A stretch of 39,421 nt of DNA, from NCBI GenBank assembly GCA_964486295.1, contig CAZAMF010000015.1, forward strand, positions 1-39,421, given 5' to 3'. The notes below the pieces were generated by a model. That model ran no database searches and was not told the origin of the DNA. It was given only the letters and a program-made list of their open reading frames with translations. Position numbers and translations under genes: made by a program. This document shows, one piece after another, positions 6,859 to 15,099 of the stretch; position 1 is the first letter of the stretch; every line of letters begins with the position of its first letter. The DNA is from CALBZG01 sp964486295 (lineage in GTDB: Bacteria; Bacillota; Clostridia; Peptostreptococcales; Anaerovoracaceae).

Positions 6859-7673
6859 TGGAAACCATCACGAATTTTATAGCTGCCGACGGGCTTGCCG
6901 CAAAAATAGTCATTTCCGTCGCTGTTCTGATAGCAGGCTGGATTGTCATCAAAGTTGTTTGCATGGTGCTGAAAAAAGCCCTGGACAGAAGTGCGCTGGA
7001 CGCCGTTCTATATCCTTTTGTTTTAAATACGACGCGAGTGGTTCTCTGGCTTATGATCATCCTGACAGTGCTATCCTATCTGGGCGTTCCGATGTCCGCT
7101 TTCATCACAGCCATCGGCGCGGCCGGTGTAGCCATCGCCCTGGCTCTGAAAGACAGTTTGTCAAATTTTGCGGGAGGGATCCTGATCCTGCTGAGCAAGC
7201 CTTTTAAAAAAGGTGACTTCATCGAGGATCTGCAGGTTTCCGGCAAAGTGGAAGAGATCAACATGCTTTACACCACTATTATGACCAATGATAACAAAAT
7301 CATCACGATGCCAAACGGCAAGCTGGCCAATGCCACGGTGATCAATTATACGAAAGAGAACCTTAGGCGCGTGGATATGAAATTCCCGGTGGCCTATGAG
7401 GCGGATATCCAAAAAGTTAAGGAGCTTCTGCTAACCACCTCTTCCGGGATCGAGCACGTGCTCCAGGAGCCGGCGCCGTTTGCAGGTGTGTCTAAATATG
7501 AAGAAAACGCTGTCCATTTTGACCTTTATGTATGGTGTGAAACCCCGTATTACTGGGATGTCAAATATGCCATACAGGAAAAAATGAAAAACGTTTTCGA
7601 AAACGCCGGTATTTCAGTGCCTTCACCGATGGTTGATGTCCGCATCGCAAGGCGGGATGTGATCAGATACTGA
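6858..7673 (+). CDS. Small-conductance mechanosensitive channel (MscS family)
   Basis: 271 aa. Three N-terminal membrane helices (about 15-37, 57-78, 84-110). The last is the pore-lining TM3 with the Gly/Ala-packed sequence AIGAAGVAIALALKDSLSNFAGG. Then the cytoplasmic beta domain (FKKGDFIEDLQVSGKVEEI) and alpha/beta vestibule follow. Releases solutes on hypo-osmotic shock from the cytoplasmic membrane. Length is close to E. coli MscS (286). Its TGA abuts the TGA of the convergent CvpA gene with no spacer; the palindrome TGATCA provides both stops. Confidence 0.95.
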   Translation: METITNFIAADGLAAKIVISVAVLIAGWIVIKVVCMVLKKALDRSALDAVLYPFVLNTTRVVLWLMIILTVLSYLGVPMSAFITAIGAAGVAIALALKDSLSNFAGGILILLSKPFKKGDFIEDLQVSGKVEEINMLYTTIMTNDNKIITMPNGKLANATVINYTKENLRRVDMKFPVAYEADIQKVKELLLTTSSGIEHVLQEPAPFAGVSKYEENAVHFDLYVWCETPYYWDVKYAIQEKMKNVFENAGISVPSPMVDVRIARRDVIRY

Positions 7674-8342
7674 TCACGTCAGGACATCTTTAAAAATCAC
7701 CATAATGATATTATTGTCGTACATTTCTTTCGTCAGCCATGATTTGTCAATGGCATTGTTTAAGGCTTCCGTGAGGTTCGGATCGGCCAGGGCGGTCAGC
7801 GGAGCCAGCAGCGCCAGCATGACATAAACCACGATCACGCCGGTCACAAAGCCTCCCACCGCTCCCAGAACACCGTCCACAGCGCCCGTCAGACCTTTCC
7901 GGTTTTTCTTGGATACCAGCAGAACCAGCAGACTTAAAACCAGTTTCACCACCAGTATCACGAGAATGAAACTGAGGATGGCGAAGACAATATCCGCTGC
8001 CCGCGTGGCCAGGGATGAAACCACCATATCCTTCAGATTGCCGATGCTATCAGAGAGAGCCGCCGGCAGGCTGTTGAAGGTTTCAGTGGTATCCGCCGCC
8101 GAATCGGTGAATTTCGTCAGAAGTTTTTCCCGGATCAGGGTGTACAGACCCGTCTCATTTGTAAGCCATTCCTCCAGCTTCGGCGAAAATGCGAAGGCCA
8201 GAATCACAGCCACCACCCAGCCCGTTGCGTGGACCAGCGCCGCAGCCAGCCCCTGCGTATAACCCCGGACCATGGACCAAAGCACGATCAGAGCGATGAA
8301 AATGTCCGGAATATAATTGATGATACTCATATTTATATTCAT
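7674..8342 (-). CDS. CvpA family membrane protein
   Basis: 222 aa with four predicted membrane segments (about 10-27, 31-50, 112-140, 150-180), the CvpA/colicin V production topology. The N-terminal YIPDIFIALIVLWSMVRGYTQG is characteristic. The family's exact role is unsettled (linked to envelope robustness and bile tolerance in other bacteria). It ends back-to-back with mscS and has no clear terminator. Upstream lies the Memo-AMMECR1 gene, 26 bp away, so it probably belongs to the same transcript. Confidence 0.88.
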   Translation of the reverse strand: MNINMSIINYIPDIFIALIVLWSMVRGYTQGLAAALVHATGWVVAVILAFAFSPKLEEWLTNETGLYTLIREKLLTKFTDSAADTTETFNSLPAALSDSIGNLKDMVVSSLATRAADIVFAILSFILVILVVKLVLSLLVLLVSKKNRKGLTGAVDGVLGAVGGFVTGVIVVYVMLALLAPLTALADPNLTEALNNAIDKSWLTKEMYDNNIIMVIFKDVLT

Positions 8343-8367
8343 ATCAGATTTCCCCTATCCGGCCCGT

Positions 8368-9768
8368 CTATTTGTGGCGGACCACTTCAAAACGTTCCAA
8401 TGTATAAGCTTCTTCCGGGCCTATGCCGGCTTTTCTCAGAGCGATCTCCACCTGTTTCTGTGGCGTGTCCACTCCTTCCAGGTTTGGAAGCAGCAGACCC
8501 TTTTTATATCCGCTCCTGACGATCACCCCGTATCGGATCACGTCCAGTTCATCCATGGAACTGATCGGCTCCGGCGGCCCCAGCACGTCTACACTGTAAA
8601 CAATGTAAGGAAGTTCTTCAGGGCGGACATCATCGAAACGCGGATCCTCCAGACCTGCGCTGATGGCATTCCTCAGGATTTCCTCGGCGATGGAACCTGT
8701 GATCGGCCCAATGGTTCCGATGCATCCTCTTAGCTGCCCGTGCTTTTTCAGAGAAACGAACACGCCGGCTTTGTTCTCCAGCATTTCGCGCGGCAGATCC
8801 TGTTTCAGCGCATCTTCTTTGATGGCCGCTTTGCCCGTCAGCACTTTCTTTTCCAGGGAATATCTGGCCAGCCTGACATAGGGGTCTTCATCCGCCTTGA
8901 TCCCCTCTATTTTTTTCTTTTCATCCTTTTCAAACAAAATATCGAAGCGCCTCTGATCATCTTCCCCCATTATGTCAAACCATCCCACGCCATACCCGAC
9001 GCCGAAAGGTCCTTCATAGGACAGAAGTTCAGGCTTTACTGCTTTCCCGTCAAGGGCGCCGGCCAGAGCCACGATGGATCGGTAGCCGCATTCGCCGGCC
9101 GATTCGCAAAGTCCCGGCTTGATAGCCAGAAGTCTCCCGAAATCTCCGCTCTTGATGATTTCACAGATTTCCTTATCAAATACAGCCCCTTCAGGCACAT
9201 AGGAATACGGGCCATCGTCAGTCAGTCTGTGGGACAGATCTCCGCTGGCAATGAAAACCGTTTTCCTGTCAAGCAAACGTGCGGTCTCACTGATGCATTT
9301 TCCGAATCGGTAATGCTCGGAAACAGACATGCCCGAAAGTCCGATGCGCACGAGTTTGTAATCCGTATAAGCTTCGTTTAAAAAATAAAGCGGCACCAGA
9401 GTGGCATGATCAAGACTGCTGTCCTGCTGTCCTTCTGTCCCCGCCATGATGCCTTGCCCGATAGCAGCAGCTGAAAGCTTCGAAACAAATTCTTCGTCAT
9501 AATCCGCTGTGATGCGTTGACTCTGTAACACTCCGAATCGCGAAAAATCTCCACCGGCCGACTTGCCCGGTGAAATATGAAAATAATCCTGATACATAAC
9601 TGAATGTGGAGACATGATCACAACCGTTTCCGGCTTTATTTCGGCGATCCGCCTCATGACTTCCCTATACGCGTCAATCGTTTTCTGGATCTCTCTTTCC
9701 CGGCCGCCACCGACCTCATGAACGATGAGCGGTGGATGGGGAACAACGCAACCTGCCAAGATGGACAT
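8368..9768 (-). CDS. Memo-AMMECR1 fusion protein (AmmeMemoRadiSam system A/B)
   Basis: 466 aa from the ATG at 9768 (GGAGG seven bases upstream; the GTG one codon earlier is too close). Residues 1-265 are a Memo/class III extradiol-dioxygenase-like domain with histidines in VVPHPPL, DHATLVPLYF and SGDLSHRL. Residues about 285-466 are an AMMECR1 domain with its hallmark LRGCIGTI near 347. Memo, AMMECR1 and a radical SAM protein co-occur in many anaerobes as the 'AmmeMemoRadiSam' set. Here the first two are fused and no radical SAM gene is in the window. Metabolic role unknown. Start and the stop of the racemase gene overlap (TGATG). Confidence 0.92.
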   Translation of the reverse strand: MSILAGCVVPHPPLIVHEVGGGREREIQKTIDAYREVMRRIAEIKPETVVIMSPHSVMYQDYFHISPGKSAGGDFSRFGVLQSQRITADYDEEFVSKLSAAAIGQGIMAGTEGQQDSSLDHATLVPLYFLNEAYTDYKLVRIGLSGMSVSEHYRFGKCISETARLLDRKTVFIASGDLSHRLTDDGPYSYVPEGAVFDKEICEIIKSGDFGRLLAIKPGLCESAGECGYRSIVALAGALDGKAVKPELLSYEGPFGVGYGVGWFDIMGEDDQRRFDILFEKDEKKKIEGIKADEDPYVRLARYSLEKKVLTGKAAIKEDALKQDLPREMLENKAGVFVSLKKHGQLRGCIGTIGPITGSIAEEILRNAISAGLEDPRFDDVRPEELPYIVYSVDVLGPPEPISSMDELDVIRYGVIVRSGYKKGLLLPNLEGVDTPQKQVEIALRKAGIGPEEAYTLERFEVVRHK

Positions 9769-10472
9769 CACTGCACCTCCTTTATCCTGCCCCCGGCCTC
9801 CCGAATGGATTCCAGGGCCAAAACCTCCAGAGGATCCACAAAAGTTTCACCCAGTGTACGGATTCTGTGTGACATGGCTGAAAGCTCCGTACAGCCAAGA
9901 ATGAATACCGTGGCTCCCATTTCTTTCATTTCTTCTATTGCCGACCGGATCCCCTCAAGGCTCCAATCGAGATTGCCGGACTTTACACCGTTGTAGATCA
10001 GATCCATCACATCCACCTGATGCTGATCCGGTTTGACGACTTTGATAGCGACTTTGTCGAAATATTTCTCATAGGCGCCGGAACGGCAGGTGCCGTCTGT
10101 GGCAAGAATGCCTACGGTGCGCCCCGGGTACATCTTCGCCACCAGTTTTACTGTTTCTTCCATCATGTTGATGAAAGGAATCATTGTGGTGGCTTCTATT
10201 TCTTCGATGATATGATGGGCTGTATTGCATGGCATAATCAGGAAATCACAGCCTGCCGCTTCTAGCCTTCTGATAGAGCGGACAATTTCAGGCAGGGGGG
10301 ATTCTCCCTCGCCCAGAATATATGCCGTCCGGTCCGGGATTTTCGGGTTGCTGTCTATAACGATATGTACATGATCCTGGTCTTTGGCGGCTTCGGTCAT
10401 GTTGGTGATCTTCAGGTAAAGATCAGCTGTGGCCAGTGGCCCCATGCCGCCTATGATTCCGATTGTTTTCAT
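9768..10472 (-). CDS. Aspartate/glutamate racemase family protein
   Basis: 234 aa. Two-domain cofactor-independent racemase fold. The catalytic cysteine motifs are MPCNTAHH (about residue 81) and GCTELS (about residue 191), with the N-terminal IGIIGGMGPLAT phosphate/substrate loop. Members interconvert D/L-aspartate or glutamate, or act as amino-acid racemases of broader range. GAAAGG precedes the ATG; a TTGACA-N17-TATATA promoter is at 10507-10535. Translationally coupled to the Memo-AMMECR1 gene, which suggests a shared but unknown pathway. Confidence 0.93.
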   Translation of the reverse strand: MKTIGIIGGMGPLATADLYLKITNMTEAAKDQDHVHIVIDSNPKIPDRTAYILGEGESPLPEIVRSIRRLEAAGCDFLIMPCNTAHHIIEEIEATTMIPFINMMEETVKLVAKMYPGRTVGILATDGTCRSGAYEKYFDKVAIKVVKPDQHQVDVMDLIYNGVKSGNLDWSLEGIRSAIEEMKEMGATVFILGCTELSAMSHRIRTLGETFVDPLEVLALESIREAGGRIKEVQ

Positions 10473-10506
10473 AAGAGCCTTTCAATAATCGATTTGATTT
10501 GTTTTA

Positions 10507-10535
10507 TATATATACCAAAAATTAAGCAATGTCAA
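10507..10535 (-). promoter_or_regulatory. Promoter of racemase/Memo/CvpA unit
   Basis: Minus strand TTGACA (10535-10530), 17-nt spacer, TATATA (10512-10507), 35 bp upstream of the racemase ATG. Confidence 0.6.
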
Positions 10536-10585
10536 ACAGACGGCGGCTGCTTCGGCACGCACAGTAAATGGTTCAGCGAATCACG

Positions 10586-11545
10586 CTAGAGGATCTCCAG
10601 GATCTGCATCGCCATCGTCCAGAGGAATACAGAAAGGATAGCAAAACTGGAAGTGTAGACAACGATCTGGCTGGCCAGCACCGAATCTGCGCCGAGCTGG
10701 CGGGCAAGAGAAAAACTGGCCACTGCGGTCGGTACGCCAAAGGTGACATAGAGTATGACGGTTTCGTACCATTCGAATCCCAATAACATGGTTGCAGCGA
10801 TCACTACAGCAGGCAAGACCGCCAGCCTGATCAATGTCACCCATACGACTTCCTTCAGATACCCTTTGGTGGAGGTGAAGCTGAAGGACGCGCCCAGCAG
10901 GAACAAGGCCAGGGGAGTTGCCACATTTGAAAGTGAAACGATCCCGTCCATGATGATCACAGGCATTCTGATCTCCGTCAGGACCATCGTCACCCCAATG
11001 GCGGTAGCGATGATCAGCGGATTGGTGATGATGCTTTTGACAAGTCCGTTCCTGTCGGCAGCGGCTCTTTTAAAGGACTCCAAGGCGATGATGGAATACG
11101 CGTTATACATGGGTACTGCAAAAGCCACCACGATGGCCATGAGACCGAGATATTTTTCACCGATCAGGGATACCACCACCGGGAAACCAAAGTACACTTC
11201 GTTTCCTCGTATCAGGCCCTGTATGATGACCCCACATCGTTCCCTTTTCTTTTCGAATCGTGGAACCAGCAGAAAAGACAGGCCGAAAATCACCGTGGTC
11301 CCGATCACCGAAAACAGAACAAGACGGAAGTTGAAAACCTCCGTCAGATCTGTCTCATATATGCTTACAAATAATATAGCCGGGAGGAAGATCCAGTAAA
11401 CCAGTTTGTTTACCGCGCTGACCCCTGCATCGTCGATCAGTTTAACTCTTCTGGCCAGGTAGCCTACAGCCATCGCTATAAAAAGCGGCACTACCACTTT
11501 GAGGCCAAGCAGAATCATCTCCAATACGATTACCTCTTCTAACAT
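10586..11545 (-). CDS. AEC (auxin efflux carrier) family transporter
   Basis: 319 aa, about ten hydrophobic segments in two five-helix halves, the usual length for bacterial AEC proteins (MdcF/YwkB-like). Members carry malonate, malate or other small carboxylates; the substrate here cannot be read. Start uncertain: the first ATG has only a weak upstream site, and ATG/TTG codons within the first ten residues are alternatives. It follows the 94-aa protein gene by about 31 bp on the same strand. Confidence 0.9.
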   Translation of the reverse strand: MLEEVIVLEMILLGLKVVVPLFIAMAVGYLARRVKLIDDAGVSAVNKLVYWIFLPAILFVSIYETDLTEVFNFRLVLFSVIGTTVIFGLSFLLVPRFEKKRERCGVIIQGLIRGNEVYFGFPVVVSLIGEKYLGLMAIVVAFAVPMYNAYSIIALESFKRAAADRNGLVKSIITNPLIIATAIGVTMVLTEIRMPVIIMDGIVSLSNVATPLALFLLGASFSFTSTKGYLKEVVWVTLIRLAVLPAVVIAATMLLGFEWYETVILYVTFGVPTAVASFSLARQLGADSVLASQIVVYTSSFAILSVFLWTMAMQILEIL

Positions 11546-11576
11546 CCTTATTTCTTACATCCGCACTTATTATATC

Positions 11577-11861
11577 TTACTTTAATTGTTCCATAGTCGG
11601 CGAGCCCAGATCGTGCTTGATCCGGTCTTTTTCCTCCGCGCGCTTGGCGTCGTTCCAGTGGTCCATCGTTCCCACGAGATAACCGGTGATCCTTCTGATC
11701 CTTTCAAAAGGGACCTTTTCAAAGGTATAATGAAGGTCGACAAATTCACCGTCGGCTTGGATGTCCAGAGATTCCAGCTTCCTTCCATACTTTTCCTGCA
11801 GATAACTTACATATGCCTGCGACTCACGGGCGTCCACATTGCTATTGATTGCGATTCCCAT
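11577..11861 (-). CDS. Conserved small protein of unknown function
   Basis: 94 aa from the ATG at 11861 (GGAAGCAGGAAG upstream). The longer in-frame start at 11927 has no ribosome-binding site. Soluble, charged. Contains a segment EKYGRKLESLDIQADGEFVD and a mixed alpha/beta FEKVPFERIRRITGYL; ends with charged DAKRAEEKDRIKHDLG. I do not recognise the family with certainty. Located upstream of the AEC transporter on one probable transcript. Confidence 0.65.
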   Translation of the reverse strand: MGIAINSNVDARESQAYVSYLQEKYGRKLESLDIQADGEFVDLHYTFEKVPFERIRRITGYLVGTMDHWNDAKRAEEKDRIKHDLGSPTMEQLK

Positions 11862-11896
11862 CTTCCTGCTTCCTTTCCATGTTTCATTCATGTTTC

Positions 11897-11924
11897 TATA
11901 TAACCATAAAACACAACCTGTAAA
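11897..11924 (-). promoter_or_regulatory. Promoter of the 94-aa protein / AEC transporter unit
   Basis: Minus strand TTTACA (11924-11919), 16-nt spacer, TATATA (11902-11897) preceded by TGG. Confidence 0.5.
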
Positions 11925-12045
11925 CATTTCACACGAAATATTCTACACCTGTACGCTATATATTGTATAGGCGGATTCTCAAAAATACACAAAAAAACCC
12001 GTCTCCGGCCGTTAAAACTCTGCATCTGATGTAAAAAATCGCTAC

Positions 12046-12075
12046 TTGAGTAATCCACTGTGCATATGGTATTAT
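12046..12075 (+). promoter_or_regulatory. Promoter of first tRNA-Arg
   Basis: TTGAGT (12046-12051), 18-nt spacer, TATTAT (12070-12075). Shares the string ATGGTATTAT with the promoter of the second tRNA-Arg. Confidence 0.55.
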
Positions 12076-12100
12076 TAGTAAGCCAGATAACAATGGTTCT

Positions 12101-12176
12101 GCTCCCGTAGCTCAGGGGATAGAGCGTCGGTTTCCGAAGCCGTGCGTCGTGTGTTCGAATCACATCGGGGGCACCA
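12101..12176 (+). tRNA. tRNA-Arg (anticodon CCG), CCA encoded
   Basis: 76 nt with complete cloverleaf: acceptor GCTCCCG/CGGGGGC (one T-G wobble), D stem GCTC/GAGC, anticodon loop TTCCGAA giving CCG (reads CGG), T stem GTGTG/CACAT with loop TTCGAAT, discriminator A and genomically encoded CCA. No terminator follows; fprA starts 50 bp downstream, so tRNA and fprA are probably one transcript. Confidence 0.95.
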
Positions 12177-12226
12177 TTTTTATATGAAGCTTATGAAAAA
12201 TGCATTTTTCAGAAAGGACAAACGCC

Positions 12227-13414
12227 ATGAGAAAACTGATTAAGAACAATGTGTATTGGCTGGGAAAGGTGGACTGGGATCTTCGTAAATTCCACGGGGA
12301 CGAGCTGACCACTGGCCTTGGAAGCAGTTATAATTCCTATCTGATCCAGGAAGAAAAAAATGTTCTCATCGACACCGTATGGATGCCGTATGATAATGAA
12401 TTTATACAGAATCTGGCTAGCGAGATCGATCTGAAGAAAATCGATTATATCATAGTGAACCATTCCGAAGTAGATCATAGCGGATCCCTGCCGGAGCTCA
12501 TGAAGCTGATCCCGGGCACTCCGATCTACTGTACCGCCAACGGGGCTAAATTATTGAAAGCGCATTACCATCAGGACTGGAATTTTAATATCGTAAAAAC
12601 CGGTGACCGGTTGGAGATCGGAAACGGCAAGGAGCTGGTTTTCGTTGAAATGCAGATGCTTCACTGGCCGGACAGCATGGCCACATATATGACCAAGGAT
12701 AACATCCTGTTCAGCAATGACGCCTTCGGGCAGCATTATGCTTCTGAAAGTCTCTTCAACGACAAGGTAGACCAGTGTGAATTATTCAAAGAAGCCATCA
12801 AATACTATGCAAATATTTTAACGCCGTTCAGTTCTGTATTAAGGAAAAAATTGCAGGAGATCACCTCTTTCGGTTTGACCATCGATATCATCGCCACCAG
12901 CCATGGAGTGATCTGGCGTGACAATCCGATGCAGATCGTTGAAAAGTATGCGGCCTGGGCGAACGATTATCAGGAAGATCAGATCACCGTTATCTATGAC
13001 ACCATGTGGAACGGCACAAAAAAACTTGCTGAAAAAATCGTTGAAGGCCTTCGGAATGCAAATCCGGATACAACGGTCAAGATCTTCCACATCGCTAAAA
13101 GCGACCACAATGATGTGGCCACTGAGGTCTTCAAATCCAAAATGGTCGTGATGGGTTCCCCAACTCTGAACAACAACTTGCTTCCTGAGATGGCTGGCTT
13201 TATCAGTATGATCAAGGGACTCAAGTTTAAGAATAAGAAAGCTGCGGCATTCGGTTGTTACGGATGGAGCGGCGAAGCAGTGAAGCAAATGAACGAATTG
13301 ATGCAAGCCGCCGGATTCGAGGTAGTCAGCGAAGGGTTCCGCAGTCTGTGGAATCCGGATGAAGACCAGTTGGCCAAAGCAGTAGAACTTGGCGAGCAGC
13401 TCGGCAAGCTATAG
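12227..13414 (+). CDS. fprA: Flavodiiron protein (FprA-type O2/NO reductase)
   Basis: 395 aa from the ATG at 12227 (AAAGGA seven bases upstream); an upstream in-frame ATG adds nine unconserved residues. Residues 1-245 form the diiron beta-lactamase-like domain with all ligands present: H79, E81, D83 (NHSEVDHSG), H146, D165 and H226. Residues 250-395 are a flavodoxin domain (FMN loop YDTMWNGTK near 257-265). Flavodiiron proteins reduce O2 to water and/or NO to N2O in the cytoplasm of anaerobes, receiving electrons from rubredoxin. The next gene is rubredoxin, 39 bp on. Flanked by near-identical tRNA-Arg genes. Confidence 0.97.
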   Translation: MRKLIKNNVYWLGKVDWDLRKFHGDELTTGLGSSYNSYLIQEEKNVLIDTVWMPYDNEFIQNLASEIDLKKIDYIIVNHSEVDHSGSLPELMKLIPGTPIYCTANGAKLLKAHYHQDWNFNIVKTGDRLEIGNGKELVFVEMQMLHWPDSMATYMTKDNILFSNDAFGQHYASESLFNDKVDQCELFKEAIKYYANILTPFSSVLRKKLQEITSFGLTIDIIATSHGVIWRDNPMQIVEKYAAWANDYQEDQITVIYDTMWNGTKKLAEKIVEGLRNANPDTTVKIFHIAKSDHNDVATEVFKSKMVVMGSPTLNNNLLPEMAGFISMIKGLKFKNKKAAAFGCYGWSGEAVKQMNELMQAAGFEVVSEGFRSLWNPDEDQLAKAVELGEQLGKL

Positions 13415-13453
13415 TAAAGTGATTAATTAGAAGTGGAAAAAGGAGGACAAGAA

Positions 13454-13612
13454 ATGGGTAAGTATGTTTGCTCGATTTGTGGTTACATTTATGATCCGGC
13501 GCAGGGTGATTCCGAGGGCGGAATAGCTCCCGGCACTGCCTTTGAAGATCTTCCGGCAGATTGGGTATGCCCTGAATGCGGAGCTGCCAAAGACGAATTC
13601 GTACCTGAATAG
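13454..13612 (+). CDS. Rubredoxin
   Basis: 52-aa protein, normal rubredoxin length. The two iron-binding pairs are CSICGYIYDP (CxxC) and CPECGA (CxxC), with the aromatic/acidic core DLPADWVCPECG. AGGAGG lies six bases before the ATG. One-electron carrier; placed directly behind fprA it is most likely that enzyme's electron donor. A strong terminator follows. Confidence 0.98.
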   Translation: MGKYVCSICGYIYDPAQGDSEGGIAPGTAFEDLPADWVCPECGAAKDEFVPE

Positions 13613-13652
13613 GGGTTTCACAGAATTCTTGATATCGCACGGAAATCGGATC

Positions 13653-13688
13653 CCGCGAGGCTGAATCGATTCGGCTTCGCGGTTTTTT
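13653..13688 (+). terminator. Terminator of the fprA-rubredoxin transcript
   Basis: 14-bp stem (CCGCGAGGCTGAAT paired with ATTCGGCTTCGCGG, two G-T wobbles, tiny CG loop) followed by six T residues. Confidence 0.9.
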
Positions 13689-13705
13689 AGCAGCAAAAAC
13701 CAGAC

Positions 13706-13735
13706 TTGAAAACCTGCTGCTGTTTATGGTATTAT
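13706..13735 (+). promoter_or_regulatory. Promoter of second tRNA-Arg
   Basis: TTGAAA (13706-13711), 18-nt spacer, TATTAT (13730-13735), 14 bp before the tRNA. Confidence 0.6.
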
Positions 13736-13749
13736 AACTAGGTTGATAT

Positions 13750-13825
13750 GCTCCCGTAGCTCAGGGGATAGAGCGTCGGTTTCCTAAACCGTGCGTCGTA
13801 TGTTCGAATCATATCGGGAGTGCCA
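13750..13825 (+). tRNA. tRNA-Arg (anticodon CCT), CCA encoded
   Basis: 76 nt. Nearly identical to the tRNA at 12101-12176 except for the anticodon arm and distal acceptor/T-stem positions. Anticodon loop TTCCTAA gives CCT (reads AGG). Acceptor GCTCCCG/CGGGAGT leaves a G1-U72 pair and discriminator G, differing from the first copy. CCA encoded. A 13-bp terminator follows at once. Confidence 0.95.
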
Positions 13826-13827
13826 TT

Positions 13828-13866
13828 AAAAACCCAGCAAATTGAACGCTTGCTGGGTTTTTAATT
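13828..13866 (+). terminator. tRNA-Arg terminator
   Basis: Perfect 13-bp stem AAAAACCCAGCAA / TTGCTGGGTTTTT with a 9-nt loop and trailing T-rich sequence, starting three bases after the tRNA. Confidence 0.88.
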
Positions 13867-13885
13867 TGCATAAATAATTTTCATT

Positions 13886-13950
13886 AAACATGTTTGGACA
13901 TACTTGAATGAATTAAGCACAGAAGGCGCCTCTTTTTCCCAAACATGTCT
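13886..13950. repeat. Imperfect inverted repeat (12-bp arms)
   Basis: AAACATGTTTGG (13886-13897) and CCAAACATGTCT (13939-13950) are inverted with 11/12 matches, enclosing about 41 bp that include AGGCGCCT. Lies in otherwise empty AT-rich DNA behind the second tRNA-Arg. Could be a foldback relic or a regulator site pair; nothing else supports a mobile element. Confidence 0.4.
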
Positions 13951-14087
13951 GTCTACTAAGGTAAAAATTTTTTATAAGATATAATGACTTCCAACCGTTC
14001 ATCAGGGACAGCCCCATCGGTATCTTTCTTTATTTTCTGCTCGGTCTTATGCCACTTAATCCTTGTATTCACATCACTCATTCTGTG

Positions 14088-14279
14088 TTACAAAATCTTT
14101 TGTACTCTTCCAACGAGTCCATTTTCAAGCCGAACTTTTATCCCGTGCGGATGCATTGGTGAATTGGTAAGAATATCTTTCACAACACCCTCTATCAGTT
14201 TTCCCGTGCGCTGATCCTGCTTTTGTACAATTAAAACAGGAGTTCCCTGCTCTATTTTACTGCGGTTATTTCCGTTCAT
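14088..14279 (-). CDS. ywbE: YwbE family protein (DUF2196)
   Basis: 63 aa, the normal length of this family. Closely follows the YwbE pattern: MNGNNRSKIEQGTPVLIV, then KDQRTGKLIEGVVKDILTNS, HPHGIKVRLENGLVGRVQ. Small SH3/KOW-like beta protein of unknown function, common in Firmicutes. GGGAG six bases before the ATG. Stands alone on the minus strand. Confidence 0.92.
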   Translation of the reverse strand: MNGNNRSKIEQGTPVLIVQKQDQRTGKLIEGVVKDILTNSPMHPHGIKVRLENGLVGRVQKIL

Positions 14280-14341
14280 AATTATCTCCCAAAGCCTTTT
14301 TTAACATTACCAAAAACACAACCTCTATGTTGATTGCTATA

Positions 14342-14728
14342 TTACCAGTGCAATTCTTCATTCCAGTTGGCGCGTTCTCTATGATTTACACTAATATCAT
14401 TAATAATAACTTTTTCAAATTTGGATAGTTTTTTTTGAGTTTCCTTAACCAGCTTTAGAATGTCTCTATTTTTTGTTGTTGATGTTCCTCTGAGAAATTC
14501 ACATAAAGCTGCATCATTAACTATAATGGTTATTTCTTTTTTCTTAAATTTTTCTAATTCTTTTAAGAGAGTTAACAATGCAACTTCTCCCACTATTGCT
14601 GGCTTCTTATATTCCAGTATAACGGATTCTTTCGATATGAGCTCTTGATCTTCATAGATGCAGTATCGAACTTCTATATCCTCACCTTCATACAAGGATG
14701 AAATTCCTGCCAAATAGGCCTTAATCAT
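14342..14728 (-). CDS. Hypothetical protein, possibly a degenerate RNase H-fold protein
   Basis: 128 aa with GGAGGG nine bases before the ATG, so probably real. AT-rich compared with neighbours. The order of a beta hairpin start (MIKAYLAGISSLYEGEDIEV), an alternating middle (ALLTLLKELEKFKKKEITIIVND) and NDAALCEFLRG recalls the RNase H fold, but the catalytic D-E-D-D set is not present. This is a weak impression, not an assignment. Codon and base use differ from flanking genes, which may indicate acquisition. Confidence 0.55.
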   Translation of the reverse strand: MIKAYLAGISSLYEGEDIEVRYCIYEDQELISKESVILEYKKPAIVGEVALLTLLKELEKFKKKEITIIVNDAALCEFLRGTSTTKNRDILKLVKETQKKLSKFEKVIINDISVNHRERANWNEELHW

Positions 14729-15099
14729 TTATATCCCTCCGCAATGATATTTTTATATAACGATAATTGATTTTCATCACTAGAACCGTCCCCTTGATTC
14801 CTTCTTGACCGTACCACAAACTCAAACAGCCTTCACCCCGTCAATTAAAACCCAAACCATCATTATTTATGATAGACTCAGGAAATCATATGTAATTTTG
14901 TTGCGTTCATCTGGTACAGGTTTCTCACATTCATCCTGCCCTTTTGAATTTTTATGCTGATTTACTTACAAGACTATAATAAATAGTTTCTTATTGCTCC
15001 ATATTTCCACAATTTCTAATTTTATTATACCTCGAATTAATACATTATTGAGATTTAGATTTAATAACTGTGTTTAACATAGTTTCAGATCGTAGACAA
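14729..15099. other. AT-rich intergenic stretch without a recognisable gene
   Basis: About 370 bp with no coding sequence I can support. It contains one short string AGAACCGTCCCCTTGATTCC (14782-14801), resembling the GGGGACGGTTCT repeats that accompany IS200-like/RAYT transposases in many Clostridia. No transposase or matching second arm is present. Confidence 0.4.

Noticed and set aside
12101..13825. tRNA-flanked segment as an integrative element
   Set aside because: No integrase, no duplicated tRNA 3' end as att site, and both tRNAs are complete genes with promoters.
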